A DNA stretch of 39,013 nt. Origin: Paenibacillus terrae (lineage in GTDB: Bacteria; Bacillota; Bacilli; Paenibacillales; Paenibacillaceae). The notes under the pieces are model-generated. The model worked only from the letters and a program-made list of their open reading frames with translations. It was not told the origin of the DNA and searched no databases. Location of the stretch: the NCBI RefSeq assembly GCF_005217525.1, contig NZ_PNXQ01000016.1, positions 737,171-776,183 on the forward strand. The letters run 5' to 3'. Each line of letters starts with the position of its first letter. Position 1 is the stretch's first letter. Positions 1-9,093 of the stretch are shown one piece after another. The translations under genes were made by a program, and so were the position numbers.

Positions 1-168
1 CATTTTTTCCTCAAAGGCAAGCCATTCATCCATAATTCCGTCACTCATTCTCCGCAGCAAATTCCAGTACTGTAGCAACTCCTGCCTGCGGGAGCCCTGG
101 GCTGATGGGTAATGCTTCACGATATCATCTAACATGCTGTTCATTTCTGCGAATACATGCTTGAACAT
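1..168 (-). CDS. Hypothetical protein, N-terminal part (runs off left edge)
   Basis: An open minus-strand frame of 56 codons begins at an ATG at 168 and continues past the window start without a stop. An in-frame ATG at 174 is an alternative. The purine-rich stretch AAGGGCGG lies about 7 bases upstream of the 168 start and fits a ribosome binding site. The visible part is charged and helical-looking, with Met-Phe-Lys-His at the start and a Trp-Leu-Ala-Phe-Glu-Glu segment at the end. No domain is recognised. It follows panD in the same direction with an 82-base gap, where B. subtilis has dinG; the N-terminus does not look like a DinG exonuclease or helicase. Function unknown. Confidence 0.55.
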   Translation of the reverse strand, partial: MFKHVFAEMNSMLDDIVKHYPSAQGSRRQELLQYWNLLRRMSDGIMDEWLAFEEKM

Positions 169-250
169 GTGCATCCCGCCCTTACGAAAGATGGATTATT
201 ACACTCACATTTTTCGCTTAAAGGACGGGTTTCATCCGTACTCCCATTCA

Positions 251-634
251 TTACATGATCGTAGCGTGTACTTCCTTATTCGCCGTTTGGGCCGGTTTAT
301 TATGTTCATCGACGAATACCACGGTCGGTTTGTATGTTTTGGCCTCTTCATTCGACATGGAAGCGTAGGAAATTATAATGACTGTATCCCCGGGCTGCAC
401 CAGACGCGCTGCTGCGCCGTTAAGACAAATTACGCCGCTACCACGCGGTCCGGGAATAACGTAAGTTTCCAGCCGGGCTCCGTTGTTATTGTTCACAATT
501 TGTACCTTTTCATTCTCTAGCAGATCGGAAGTCTCCATCAAATCCTCATCAATGGTAATACTACCCACATAGTTGAGGTTGGCTTCGGTAACCGTCGCCC
601 GGTGAATTTTGGATTTCATCATTGTTCTAAACAT
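251..634 (-). CDS. panD: Aspartate 1-decarboxylase PanD
   Basis: Pyruvoyl-dependent enzyme that decarboxylates L-aspartate to beta-alanine for pantothenate and CoA synthesis. The 127-residue length is normal for the family. The N-terminus [20 protein letters not shown] is typical, and the self-cleavage site Gly24-Ser25 is present in the YVGSITID context; Ser25 becomes the pyruvoyl group. The start overlaps the end of panC by 8 bases, so translation is probably coupled. It is the last gene of panB-panC-panD, and its beta-alanine is a direct substrate of PanC. No clear terminator is visible before the next gene. Confidence 0.97.
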   Translation of the reverse strand: MFRTMMKSKIHRATVTEANLNYVGSITIDEDLMETSDLLENEKVQIVNNNNGARLETYVIPGPRGSGVICLNGAAARLVQPGDTVIIISYASMSNEEAKTYKPTVVFVDEHNKPAQTANKEVHATIM

Positions 635-1565
635 GGGAGAGCACCTCCGCCTTCTGTATTCTTATATTGTCAATCAGTCGGGTGTTCCCAAACTTTACAG
701 CCAGCGCTACAATGATGTCTTCTTCAACATCGCTTAGCCGCTGCTCGGGAGGAAGGGGCTCCAGACCGGGAAAGGTTAAGATTTCAATGTAGTCAATGTC
801 TGCCAAAGGTGAAGAGGTAATGGTAGACTCCACCAGTTGGTTTAACTGAAGGATCGTAAACGTGTTCTGCACAACATCTTCGCTCACTTCACGCACCTTG
901 TGCAGTGACTGTGACAGCACCAATGCCTGCTCACGCTGTTCCGCGCTCAAATACACATTACGCGAGCTAAGGGCCAAACCGTCGGCCTCTCTGACGATAG
1001 GACAAGGAACGATGGTGACATTCATATTGAGGTCGGTCACCATCTGCTGGAGCACCGCTACCTGCTGCGCGTCCTTCATGCCGAAGAAGGCCAGATCAGG
1101 ACCTATCATATTAAAAAGCTTGGCAACTACAGTGGTCACACCGTCAAAATGCCCTGGACGTGAAGCGCCACATAACCGATCCGTCAAAGAGGATACGCGA
1201 ATTTTCGTTCGGGTTGGCTGCGGGTACATTTCTGCTACAGTTGGCAAAAATACGATATCCACACCTTCACGCCGCGCCACCTCCAAATCACGCGCTTCAT
1301 CACGGGGGTAGCTGTCGAGATCCTCGTTAGGCCCGAATTGAATCGGGTTGACAAAAATGCTGAGTACCACCGTATCTGCCATTTCACGCGCCTTATGCAT
1401 TAAACTCGCATGGCCTTCATGCAAATACCCCATCGTCGGCACAAAGCCGACTGTATGTTGCTGCGTAGCAGCAAAACCGTATTCCGCTTTTTCTCCGTTT
1501 GCACCAAGCTGCCGACGTTCAGCAATTGCCTGTCGAAGCTGAGCCACTTCTCTTACGATCATCAT
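627..1565 (-). CDS. panC: Pantothenate synthetase PanC
   Basis: Cytosolic ligase joining pantoate and beta-alanine with ATP to give pantothenate. Hallmarks are the nucleotide-binding HxGH motif His49-Glu-Gly-His52 in TMGYLHEGH, the FFGMKDAQQ segment and the SSRN segment near residue 200. At 312 residues it is somewhat longer than the usual 280-290. Part of the excess is an insertion at about residues 20-36, ahead of the VGFVPTMG strand, which shifts HxGH from its usual place near residue 35. Its first ATG overlaps the panB stop in an ATGA arrangement (1562-1565), and its end overlaps panD by 8 bases. This is a tightly coupled operon. Confidence 0.97.
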   Translation of the reverse strand: MMIVREVAQLRQAIAERRQLGANGEKAEYGFAATQQHTVGFVPTMGYLHEGHASLMHKAREMADTVVLSIFVNPIQFGPNEDLDSYPRDEARDLEVARREGVDIVFLPTVAEMYPQPTRTKIRVSSLTDRLCGASRPGHFDGVTTVVAKLFNMIGPDLAFFGMKDAQQVAVLQQMVTDLNMNVTIVPCPIVREADGLALSSRNVYLSAEQREQALVLSQSLHKVREVSEDVVQNTFTILQLNQLVESTITSSPLADIDYIEILTFPGLEPLPPEQRLSDVEEDIIVALAVKFGNTRLIDNIRIQKAEVLSHV

Positions 1566-2491
1566 GACCGGGATTCCACCTTTTCCTTAGCCTGTTCCTC
1601 TTGTTTATCTTGTTTCTGTACCTGTGCCTTTGCATGACCTTTCTTGTGGCCGTAGAGCGCCTCTACAACGCTGTCGTCGGCGCTAAACACATGCTCTTCA
1701 GCCGGGAAGGCTCGCCCCTTCACATCGCTCACATACTGCTCGATGCTACTGCGAATCAAACCGCCGACATCGGCATAGGTTTTGACAAAACGTTTGCTGT
1801 AATAAGGCGATGCATATTGAATCAGATCGTGATAAACAAGCACCTGACCGTCACATCCGCGTCCTGCTCCAATTCCAATGGTTGGAATGGATAGTTCTTT
1901 GGAAATAGCCGTTGCCACCTCCTCAGTCACCAGCTCAAGCACGATGCCAAAGGCTCCCGCCTGCTCCAGCGCCTTGGCGTCTGTCAGTAGCCGCCGTGCG
2001 TCCGCTTCGTCCTTGCCTTGAATGCGGTAGCCGCCAAGCTGGTTGACTGACTGCGGTGTAAGACCGATATGCCCCAGTACAGGTACACCTGCCTGAACAG
2101 TCGCTTTTACGACGTCGGCAATTTCTGCACCGCCCTCCAATTTGACAGCATTCGCATGTCCTTCCTGCATCAGACGACGGATGCCCTGGAGGCTTTCAGA
2201 TACGCTGCCGTGATATGTCATAAACGGCATGTCAGCTATAATAAACGTATGCTCCGCGCCTCTCGCTACCGCTCGGGAATGATATACGATATCATCCAGT
2301 GTTACGGGAATGGTCGAATCATAGCCGAGAACGACATTGCCCAGCGAGTCGCCCACGAGTATCATGTCAATTCCAGCCTCCTCGGCTATTTTCGCTGATG
2401 GATAATCGTAGGCAGTCAGCATACTAAGCGGAATGCCCTCCCGCTTCATTTTTTTCATTTTCACAATATTCAGTGCTTGCTTTCCTGCCAT
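1562..2491 (-). CDS. panB: 3-methyl-2-oxobutanoate hydroxymethyltransferase PanB
   Basis: First committed enzyme of pantothenate synthesis: it transfers a hydroxymethyl group from methylenetetrahydrofolate to 2-oxoisovalerate. Recognised by SMLTAYDYPSAK near the start, DMILVGDSLGNVVLGYDST, the VKLEGG segment and GIGAGRGCDGQVLV. The chosen start is the ATG at 2491 (309 residues), preceded by AAGGGAG at about 9 bases; a frame opening at 2524 would add 11 residues without support. A Lys/Gln/Glu-rich tail of roughly 35-40 residues follows the normal C-terminus and looks unstructured. First gene of panBCD, behind a 339-base leader rich in inverted repeats. Confidence 0.96.
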   Translation of the reverse strand: MAGKQALNIVKMKKMKREGIPLSMLTAYDYPSAKIAEEAGIDMILVGDSLGNVVLGYDSTIPVTLDDIVYHSRAVARGAEHTFIIADMPFMTYHGSVSESLQGIRRLMQEGHANAVKLEGGAEIADVVKATVQAGVPVLGHIGLTPQSVNQLGGYRIQGKDEADARRLLTDAKALEQAGAFGIVLELVTEEVATAISKELSIPTIGIGAGRGCDGQVLVYHDLIQYASPYYSKRFVKTYADVGGLIRSSIEQYVSDVKGRAFPAEEHVFSADDSVVEALYGHKKGHAKAQVQKQDKQEEQAKEKVESRS

Positions 2492-2830
2492 GGTACATGG
2501 CTCCCTTCCATCTTTTTTTGGCACAAAAAATAACCTTTTATGAACGCCTGTACACTTGCGTCATCAAAAGGTCCGAACAGCCAAAAAAGACACTCATTTT
2601 GAGATCGTCCCTTCTGTCTCGGTCCTGTTCGGCTCAGAGCAGAATCCAACGTAACCTTCAAATGAAGTTATGATGGTCTAACTTGCTTGCAATAGTGGAG
2701 CATGTGCCCCGGAGTGCAGCTCGGACCGTCCGATGCCGCCTCCTGCACAGTATAACAAAAAACATCAGCTTTTTCACGTGAAGTTTTACATAGAAAAAAG
2801 AACAATTACAGTCGCTATGCTCTGCTAAGA
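2492..2830 (-). promoter_or_regulatory. panBCD leader region with several inverted repeats
   Basis: There is no convincing gene in these 339 bases between birA and panB. A -10-like TATACT lies at 2754-2749, without a good -35. Immediately downstream is a hairpin with outer arms GTGCAG/CTGCAC (2714-2719 and 2743-2748) enclosing TCGGAC/GTCCGA (2721-2733). Further on are a bulged stem around 2655-2671 and a perfect 8-base repeat CCGAACAG/CTGTTCGG (2573-2580 and 2625-2632). The latter encloses a small terminator-like hairpin. The arrangement resembles a leader RNA with alternative folds, but that is inference from repeats alone. Confidence 0.4.
2583..2609 (-). terminator. Possible intrinsic terminator or attenuator in the panBCD leader
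   Basis: On the minus strand GAC...CTCA-AAA-TGAG...GTC folds into a short stem with an internal bulge and is followed by six U. It lies inside the larger CCGAACAG/CTGTTCGG repeat, so the two folds may compete. It could end birA transcripts or attenuate panB. The stem is weak. Confidence 0.35.
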
Positions 2831-3811
2831 CTACCCCTGTAATTGTACATCACCGGAAACGACCTGTATTCGCTCTCCCTGCTCCGTTTCAACCACCAGC
2901 GCTCCCGAAGGGTCCAAACCGACGGCTGTACCTTCCACCGCTTTTCCTTGTCCCGTATGTGCCCGCACGAAGCGATTCATCGTTACGGATAGCACCTCCC
3001 ACAGCATCGCAACAGGCTGAAAGCCCTGATCCGCATACAGCGCACATAGCTGCTCCATTTCTTCCAACACCGCGGCAATTAGTGCAGTACGGTCGATTTC
3101 TCGACCAGCCTCTATTCTTAGGGACGTCCCAACTTGTGACAGTTCTTCCGGGTAATCCTCTGTATTTAAATTTACATCAATGCCGATACCTGCAATGCAA
3201 TAGCGAACCCGCTGATCCTCTGTTGAAGATTCCAGCAGAATACCGCACACTTTGCGACCATGAACAAGCAGATCGTTCGGCCATTTGATGCCCGCTTCCA
3301 CACCCGTCAACCGACGAATGGCTCTACATACCGCTACACCTGTAAGCAGTGTCAACTGAGGAGTAAAGCCCAAAGGCTGGTTCGGACGCAACACAATGCT
3401 CATCCAGACGCCTTTGCCCCGAGGTGAAAACCACTTTCGGCCCAAGCGCCCCCGCCCCGCTGTCTGCTCCTCCGCCAGAACTACTGTCCCCTGAGGCGCG
3501 CCCTCTTCTGCCAGACGCATAGCATCCTGCTGGGTAGAGACCGTCGAGTCCAGCACAACTATACGTTGTCCAAACGATTGGGTATTTAGCATATATGCCA
3601 GTTTGGAGACCTCCAGCCGATCGGGTCGGGACACAATCCGATAACCCTTACGCGAGGAAGCTTCAATGTTGTAGCCCAGTTCACGCAGCTTGTTGATCTG
3701 CTTCCATACGGCTGTACGGCTGACCGAGAGACGACGGCTGATTTCCTCTCCCGATACATAATCAGATAAACCTTCCTCCAGTATGCCTAATAGTCTTTCA
3801 TGATTATTCAC
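2831..3811 (-). CDS. birA: Bifunctional biotin-protein ligase / biotin operon repressor BirA
   Basis: Activates biotin to biotinyl-AMP and attaches it to biotin carboxylases; the N-terminal domain makes it also a DNA-binding repressor. A winged helix occupies residues 1-60 (SVSRTAVWKQINKLRELGY). The ligase domain shows the adenylate loop GRGRLGRKW at 119-127 and KWPNDLLVHGRK at 176-187. The SH3-like C-terminal domain is present. At 326 residues it is a full-length group II BirA. It overlaps the end of cca by 8 bases, as in B. subtilis, so the two are probably co-transcribed. Because the DNA-binding domain is intact, biotin-responsive repression of bio genes elsewhere is expected. Confidence 0.96.
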   Translation of the reverse strand: MNNHERLLGILEEGLSDYVSGEEISRRLSVSRTAVWKQINKLRELGYNIEASSRKGYRIVSRPDRLEVSKLAYMLNTQSFGQRIVVLDSTVSTQQDAMRLAEEGAPQGTVVLAEEQTAGRGRLGRKWFSPRGKGVWMSIVLRPNQPLGFTPQLTLLTGVAVCRAIRRLTGVEAGIKWPNDLLVHGRKVCGILLESSTEDQRVRYCIAGIGIDVNLNTEDYPEELSQVGTSLRIEAGREIDRTALIAAVLEEMEQLCALYADQGFQPVAMLWEVLSVTMNRFVRAHTGQGKAVEGTAVGLDPSGALVVETEQGERIQVVSGDVQLQG

Positions 3812-5126
3812 TACTCATCACCCGTTTCGCTTCTTGAAGCAATGCTTCTGTTACATTAGGAATATCTCCGCAGGCGGTAACCAGCAAAAGTCGTTCCATC
3901 GTCTGACCCAGCCAAGGCCCCCCCGGTCGATTCATCGCCTGAACCAGTTCATTTCCTGTAATATTTAAATCTTTGATACGAACGACTGCGGTTTGCTTCG
4001 TCCACGCCTCTGCCAGTTCAGCCATTCTCGCTACATGCTTTTCTGCCTGTGACGGTAATTCGCGGAACGAAGCAGGCAGTGTCTTGTAAAGCTCAAGCCA
4101 GTCTGACGAGGTATCCCGTCCCCATTTAATTAACAGTCGAATCCAACTACGGCGTAGCACCTCATCGTTGATTCCTTCATCTTCCACTGAAGTGGAACTG
4201 TCTGCTATCCCAACAGCACTGTCCGTTAGCTCACGCTCCCATTCTAACAGATGTACCAACCGCAAACGTACAGCGTTGGAGAAAGTCCATGCTCTTAACA
4301 GCTTGTCCGCTGCCTCTGAGGTCAATCTGCAAGACAGCAGCAGCAAACCCCATCGCAGTTCTTCCGGCAGTTGTACCATCCCGCTGAGCGCATGTGCTTC
4401 ACATTGTTCCCAGGGAACCGGAACCTTCGTACACGCGAGCAAGCCGCTGCGACCCAGCATTTCCAGTCCACGCAACGGGTCCGGTCCTACCAGCATCTTT
4501 TCCAGCTCAATCCGCACACGTTCCATCGCAATGTAACGAAGTCCCTCTTTACGACGGATCATGCCTTTCCATGTGTTGTAGGCTATACGGAACCGGAATA
4601 CAGAGGCAAAACGAATGCAACGCAGCATTCGCAGCCCGTCCTCTTCGAAACGTTCCTCGGCTCGTCCCACACAACGAACAAGAGCGGCGCGTAAATCGGC
4701 TTCCCCTCCGAACGGGTCCACCCTTTCCCCATGTTCATCCATTGCAATTGCGTTCATCGTGAAATCCCGCCGCATCAGATCTTCGCGGATATCCTTCACA
4801 AAAGCGACTTCTGTCGGTCGACGGTGATCGGTATAACCGCTTTCTGTTCTAAAGGTAGTCACTTCGAACGGATGCCCACCCTGCATCACCGTAACTGTCC
4901 CATGCTGAATCCCAGTCGGAATGACATGAGGGAACAATGCTATGACCTGCTCAGGTTCAGCCGATGTGGTCATATCCATATCATGAATAACGCGGCCTAA
5001 TAGTTCATCCCGCACACAACCACCGACCCAGTAAGCCTCGTAGCCAGCTGTAGTTAGTGTATGTACGACTTCCTTACCATGAAAAGCCATATCCGGATCA
5101 GCATATTGCCAAGTGTTTATTTTCAC
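3804..5126 (-). CDS. cca: CCA tRNA nucleotidyltransferase
   Basis: Adds or repairs the 3'-terminal CCA of tRNAs without a template. This is a class II enzyme: the head domain carries YWVGGCVRD (32-40) and the metal-binding Asp49-Met-Asp51 in HDMDMTTSA, followed by RRDFTMNAIAMDEHG and the ERFEEDGLRMLRCIRFA segment. The 440-residue length is normal for Bacillales. The start is GTG at 5126 with GGGGG about 8 bases upstream. It lies between a terminator that closes bshA and the overlapping birA gene, so cca-birA likely form a unit, though no clear promoter is visible in the 85-base gap. Confidence 0.95.
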   Translation of the reverse strand: MKINTWQYADPDMAFHGKEVVHTLTTAGYEAYWVGGCVRDELLGRVIHDMDMTTSAEPEQVIALFPHVIPTGIQHGTVTVMQGGHPFEVTTFRTESGYTDHRRPTEVAFVKDIREDLMRRDFTMNAIAMDEHGERVDPFGGEADLRAALVRCVGRAEERFEEDGLRMLRCIRFASVFRFRIAYNTWKGMIRRKEGLRYIAMERVRIELEKMLVGPDPLRGLEMLGRSGLLACTKVPVPWEQCEAHALSGMVQLPEELRWGLLLLSCRLTSEAADKLLRAWTFSNAVRLRLVHLLEWERELTDSAVGIADSSTSVEDEGINDEVLRRSWIRLLIKWGRDTSSDWLELYKTLPASFRELPSQAEKHVARMAELAEAWTKQTAVVRIKDLNITGNELVQAMNRPGGPWLGQTMERLLLVTACGDIPNVTEALLQEAKRVMSSE

Positions 5127-5184
5127 AGGGTTTCCCCCTTTACTTATAAAGTATTCAAAAGACTTTGATACAAATGACTTATTT

Positions 5185-5205
5185 AAAAAAACGGACGCGA
5201 GTCCG
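5185..5205 (-). terminator. Intrinsic terminator after bshA
   Basis: On the minus strand CGGAC-TCGC-GTCCG is followed by seven U (5191-5185). It begins six bases after the bshA stop codon and separates the bacillithiol genes from cca-birA. Confidence 0.85.
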
Positions 5206-5210
5206 CCTTC

Positions 5211-6374
5211 TTAAACGCTGATCGGTTTAAGATCCGGCACCTCGCGTCCCAACACACGGTAATATATTTCCTCATATTGACGGGTAATCAGCTTATCACA
5301 GAATACGGTACGAGCCCGCACCAGACAGGCTTCACGAAAACGCTCTGCCATCGCTTCATCCGATAATAGCTGCACCGCATATTCCGCCATCCTCTCGGTA
5401 TTGCCGATTTCAGCAAGATAGCCTGTACTCCCGTGAACAACCAATTCAGGCACGCCTCCTGCCTCGGAGCCAATCGTTGGTACTCCACAAGCCATCGCTT
5501 CCAGAGCAACCAGTCCAAAGCTTTCCTTTTCCGATGGAAGCAGCAGCACATCCGCCATGGAAATCACTTCAGCGATCTGATCCTGCTTGCCCAAAAAGAA
5601 CACCTTATCCTGCAAGCCTAAGCTTTCGATTTTGCAGCGGATTTTCGGAAGGTCCGGTCCTTCCCCAACTAACAGCAGCTTTGCAGATACTTTTCGTTGC
5701 ACTCTTTCAAATATATCCAGCACGTCTCCCACTCTTTTGACCGGACGGAAATTTGAAATGTGCATCATTATTTTTTCATTCGGCTGGGCAAAATCTCTCC
5801 GCAGCGCAGCTGCATCCCGCGGATAATATACTCGTTTATCCACAAAATTGTAGGTCAAATCAATCGGGCGTGTAATCTCCAGCGCATCTATCGTCTCCCG
5901 AATCAAATCCTTGGAAACCGCTGTTACCGCGTCGCTTTTGTTGATCGCCAGTCGGATTAGATCCTTCAACGATTCATCCTGCGCCAACACCGTAATGTCT
6001 GTGCCGTGAAGGGTGGTTACTACTTTGAGATGGTCGCCCACCATTTCCTTTGCCAAATAAGCACATACCGCATGTGGTACAGCATAGTGAACATGGAGTA
6101 CATCCAAATTTTTCATTTGTGCGACCTGAGCCATTTTGGTCGCCAGCGACAGATCATAAGGCGGATATCTGAACACGTAATAGTCGTTAACCTCGACCTC
6201 ATGATAAAAAATATTTTTCTGGAACTCCCCGCCTAATCTGAACGGAATGCTGTTGGCAATAAAATGGACCTCATGCCCTTTTTCGGCAAGCAGCTTGCCC
6301 AACTCTGTAGCCACAACACCAGAACCGCCTAATGACGGATAGCAGGTAATTCCAATTTTCAATTTGTCATTCAA
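5211..6374 (-). CDS. bshA: N-acetyl-alpha-D-glucosaminyl L-malate synthase BshA
   Basis: First step of bacillithiol synthesis: a GT4-family glycosyltransferase transfers GlcNAc from UDP-GlcNAc to L-malate. KIGITCYPSLGGSG near the N-terminus (GGSG at residues 16-19) and the EKESFGLVALEAMACGVP donor-site motif near the C-terminus are diagnostic. The preferred start is TTG at 6374, preceded by GGAAGGGGG at a 9-base distance, giving 387 residues that begin like known BshA proteins. An upstream TTG at 6431 and an ATG at 6398 are in frame but lack a comparable site. It follows bshB1 after a gap of about 130 bases; BshB1 acts on its product. Confidence 0.95.
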   Translation of the reverse strand: MNDKLKIGITCYPSLGGSGVVATELGKLLAEKGHEVHFIANSIPFRLGGEFQKNIFYHEVEVNDYYVFRYPPYDLSLATKMAQVAQMKNLDVLHVHYAVPHAVCAYLAKEMVGDHLKVVTTLHGTDITVLAQDESLKDLIRLAINKSDAVTAVSKDLIRETIDALEITRPIDLTYNFVDKRVYYPRDAAALRRDFAQPNEKIMMHISNFRPVKRVGDVLDIFERVQRKVSAKLLLVGEGPDLPKIRCKIESLGLQDKVFFLGKQDQIAEVISMADVLLLPSEKESFGLVALEAMACGVPTIGSEAGGVPELVVHGSTGYLAEIGNTERMAEYAVQLLSDEAMAERFREACLVRARTVFCDKLITRQYEEIYYRVLGREVPDLKPISV

Positions 6375-6505
6375 GTTAAGCTGCCCCCTTCCGTCCATCG
6401 GTGATGACTTTTCAATGTTGGTGAACACCAAATACAGTGTGTATTTATAACCGCTACACGAACGGATTCTGTTTATCGTTTATGTGTCAGGATTTTTATA
6501 ATCCC

Positions 6506-7198
6506 TTATGTGAATAGCTTAACCAGATGAGGCGTTTTGGACGCAAAGCCCTCTGCATACGAAATCAGCTTACGCTGACCTAACAACGAATCCCGGGCTT
6601 TTACACGCTCGACATACCCCTGGTTTAATGGCGTGGATACCGTGTCCTTACCAGGTGCAGCCTGGAATTGGGAAGCATAGCTTAGCAATGCCTGCTCCTT
6701 GGCTTCAACATGCTCCGTAATGTCTACAATCAGATCCGTCCTGCCGATATCATTAATGAAATAAAAATATAACTGCTCCACCAGCACAGCAGGCTTTTCC
6801 GGCATAAATCGACGTAATTTGGCGTTAAACACCGCTTCTTCTACCAGCTTGCTGCACATGACATGATCCGGGTGTCGATCCTCCCAGTAGGGAGCAAATA
6901 CGATTTTCGGCGCATGACGCCGAATTTCCTCGGTCACTGCGGCTACATTCTCAGGTGTCACGTACAAACCGCGATCAGGCAGTCCCAGATTCGTTCGCAC
7001 AGCAAGGCCCAGCACTTTTGCAGCGTCCTCCGCTTCTGCCATGCGGGTATCTACATCGCCATTGGATGACATTTCCGCACGCGTCAAATCACATACGCCC
7101 ACCCTTAAACCAGCAGATGTATGCTTGGCAATCGTGCCTCCCATACCAATTTCAGCATCATCAGCATGAGCTCCAAAAATCAAGATGTCCAGTGTCAT
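6506..7198 (-). CDS. bshB1: Bacillithiol biosynthesis deacetylase BshB1
   Basis: Zinc-dependent LmbE/PIG-L family deacetylase that removes the acetyl group from GlcNAc-malate, giving GlcN-malate for cysteine ligation by BshC (not in this window). The zinc ligands are visible: His11 and Asp14 in [10 protein letters not shown] and His112 in DRHPDH. The 230-residue length is normal. The start ATG overlaps the mgsA stop as ATGA (7195-7198), indicating translational coupling. The order mgsA-bshB1-bshA matches B. subtilis. Confidence 0.95.
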   Translation of the reverse strand: MTLDILIFGAHADDAEIGMGGTIAKHTSAGLRVGVCDLTRAEMSSNGDVDTRMAEAEDAAKVLGLAVRTNLGLPDRGLYVTPENVAAVTEEIRRHAPKIVFAPYWEDRHPDHVMCSKLVEEAVFNAKLRRFMPEKPAVLVEQLYFYFINDIGRTDLIVDITEHVEAKEQALLSYASQFQAAPGKDTVSTPLNQGYVERVKARDSLLGQRKLISYAEGFASKTPHLVKLFT

Positions 7199-7632
7199 TT
7201 TATATCATCCTGCTGATCAATGCCCGGTTTATATTTATGTACCAGCTCACGCCAAGCAAAGTCGCCCCGGTCCAGCGCCTTGACCAATATTTCAGCTGTC
7301 GCAACATTGGTTGCCAAAGGAATACCCTGTACGTCACACAAACGCAGCAACGCACTAATATCCGGCTCATGCGGCTGTGCCATTAACGGATCACGCAGGA
7401 ATATGATCAGATCCATATCATTTTGCGCGACCATGGCCCCGATCTGCTGGTCACCTCCGAGCGGTCCTGACATGTAACGGTGAATTTGAAGCTTCGTTTG
7501 TTCCATAATGCGCAGTCCTGTCGTGCCGGTTGAATACAATTGATGTCCTGTAAAAACATGCTCATACGCGGTTATAAAGTTAACCATTTCATCTTTTTTG
7601 CGGTCATGCGCTATAAATGCAATCTTGAACAT
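7195..7632 (-). CDS. mgsA: Methylglyoxal synthase MgsA
   Basis: Converts dihydroxyacetone phosphate to methylglyoxal and phosphate, a bypass of lower glycolysis. The chosen start is the ATG at 7632 (145 residues) with AGGGGG 8 bases upstream; the frame extends another 30 codons upstream without support. Key residues are in place: the phosphate-binding STGTTG at 34-39, the GPLGGDQQ loop at 56-63 with catalytic Asp61, Asp81 in FLRDP, and His88. A possible link to the adjacent genes is that bacillithiol helps detoxify methylglyoxal. It lies 58 bases downstream of dapB. Confidence 0.95.
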   Translation of the reverse strand: MFKIAFIAHDRKKDEMVNFITAYEHVFTGHQLYSTGTTGLRIMEQTKLQIHRYMSGPLGGDQQIGAMVAQNDMDLIIFLRDPLMAQPHEPDISALLRLCDVQGIPLATNVATAEILVKALDRGDFAWRELVHKYKPGIDQQDDIK

Positions 7633-7690
7633 TCGAAATTCCCCCTGCCTCATTCTATAATCACCGTTCGTCCATTCATTCACGTTATTC

Positions 7691-8494
7691 TTAATCAATG
7701 TAATGCTCAAAACCGTATACAAGTCCGGGCTGCTCCATTACCTTTTGAATACCGATTTTGACGCCGGGCATATAGCCTGCCCGTTCGTAGGAGTCCTGAC
7801 GAATTTTGAGCGATTGTCCAAATCCTCCGAAAATAACTTCCTGCTGTGCAAATACACCGGGAAGACGGACACTGTGGATACGAAACCCTTGGTAGTAGCC
7901 GCCGCGTGATCCTTCGAGCGTTTCTTCCTCCTCCGGGTTCCCTTGACGCAGTTCCTGACGCTGCTCAGCAATCAGTTCTGCGGTCTTAATTGCCGTTCCC
8001 GATGGCGCGTCCAATTTCTGGTCGCCATGATATTCGATAATCTCCAAATGAGGAAAGTATTTGGCTGCTTGAGCCGCAAACCGCATCATCAAAATAACTC
8101 CTATTGAAAAGTTAGGCGCAATCAGACCGCCAATGTGCTGTTCCCGACACTGCTTGTCCAGTTCATCAATCTGCTCCGGTGTAAATCCCGTTGTCCCGAT
8201 AACAGGACGAACGCCATGCTTGATGGCAAGCGCTGTATGTGCGTAAGCAAAACGAGGACCTGTAAAATCTACCATCACATCCGGACGACTATCCAGCAGC
8301 GCCTGCTCCACATCCTCCACAAGTGCAACGCCCGCTTCCGGAAGGCCGACGAGAAGGCCGGCATCACTGCCGGCGTGCGTTCTGTTTACTGCGGCTACCA
8401 GCCGAAGTTCTTCATCCTGGAGAACCAATTTGATAACCTCACGGCCCATACGTCCGGCTGCTCCAACGACAGCCACTTTTATTTGCTCTGGCAT
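7691..8494 (-). CDS. dapB: 4-hydroxy-tetrahydrodipicolinate reductase DapB
   Basis: NAD(P)H-dependent reductase of the lysine/diaminopimelate pathway, which also feeds dipicolinate for spores. The Rossmann motif GAAGRMGRE is at residues 11-19. The active-site segment is [15 protein letters not shown], with His156 and Lys160 as catalytic residues; the second His common in this motif is Gly here. The 267-residue length is typical. It sits between a TPR gene and mgsA in the conserved mazG(ypjD)-dapB-mgsA order. Confidence 0.96.
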   Translation of the reverse strand: MPEQIKVAVVGAAGRMGREVIKLVLQDEELRLVAAVNRTHAGSDAGLLVGLPEAGVALVEDVEQALLDSRPDVMVDFTGPRFAYAHTALAIKHGVRPVIGTTGFTPEQIDELDKQCREQHIGGLIAPNFSIGVILMMRFAAQAAKYFPHLEIIEYHGDQKLDAPSGTAIKTAELIAEQRQELRQGNPEEEETLEGSRGGYYQGFRIHSVRLPGVFAQQEVIFGGFGQSLKIRQDSYERAGYMPGVKIGIQKVMEQPGLVYGFEHYID

Positions 8495-8524
8495 ATCTTA
8501 CAACTCCTTATGCATCAATTCGTG

Positions 8525-9043
8525 CTAGATCTGTTCATTCATTTGCTGGCATAGCTTCTTCATGAGATTGGCAAGCTGTTCATTGTGAGGAAACAAAGCG
8601 GCCGCCTCACGAGCAGCCTGCACAGCCAGCTTATATTCATTCATTTCAGCATAAACCAATGCAAGCAGCATAAAAGCGTCACCACACAGCGGATCAAGGG
8701 CAATTGCCCGTTCCAGCAGCAGGATTGCATCTATGCGCACCTGTGGCGTAGCTTTATCGACATCCAGCATCTTTCTGGCTTTCTCCGTCTGCTGTCTGGC
8801 CTCCAATGTATGCAAATGCAGCACATATTCATCCTGCTGTGGGGCCAGACGAACCGCATCGCCAGCATAAGCAAGCGCCTGCTCTATCCGACCGCTGCGG
8901 GCATAGGTGACCGAACAGCGGAAATAATGCTCCGCATGATCAGGCTGGGCGGAAATCGCTTTTTCAAACCATTCCACGGCCTGCTCAAAATCGTTCTGTA
9001 AAATACACTGATAAGCTTTCTGAACGTATTCCTCCGCCTTCAT
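8525..9043 (-). CDS. Tetratricopeptide-repeat protein
   Basis: A 172-residue soluble protein with TPR-type helical repeats. The first repeat covers about residues 5-35 (KAYQCILQNDFEQAVEWFEK, then an AISAQPDH end), a second follows (YFRCSVTYARSGRIEQALAY), and a third lies near residues 110-160 (AFMLLALVYAEMNEYKLAVQ). Such repeats mediate protein contacts; the partner is unknown. The start is the ATG at 9043, preceded by GGAGGTG at 8 bases; the open frame continues upstream to 9118 without support. It lies between mazG and dapB, where B. subtilis has no gene, so it is an addition to the conserved order. Confidence 0.8.
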   Translation of the reverse strand: MKAEEYVQKAYQCILQNDFEQAVEWFEKAISAQPDHAEHYFRCSVTYARSGRIEQALAYAGDAVRLAPQQDEYVLHLHTLEARQQTEKARKMLDVDKATPQVRIDAILLLERAIALDPLCGDAFMLLALVYAEMNEYKLAVQAAREAAALFPHNEQLANLMKKLCQQMNEQI

Positions 9044-9093
9044 GACACTGCACCTCCGGGTAACCGGTTTGGTACAGCATATGTACAAAACGC

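Noticed and set aside
2470..2661. 63-codon frame across the panBCD leader
   Set aside because: No ribosome binding site; it overlaps the panB start and the leader hairpins, and the composition does not look coding.
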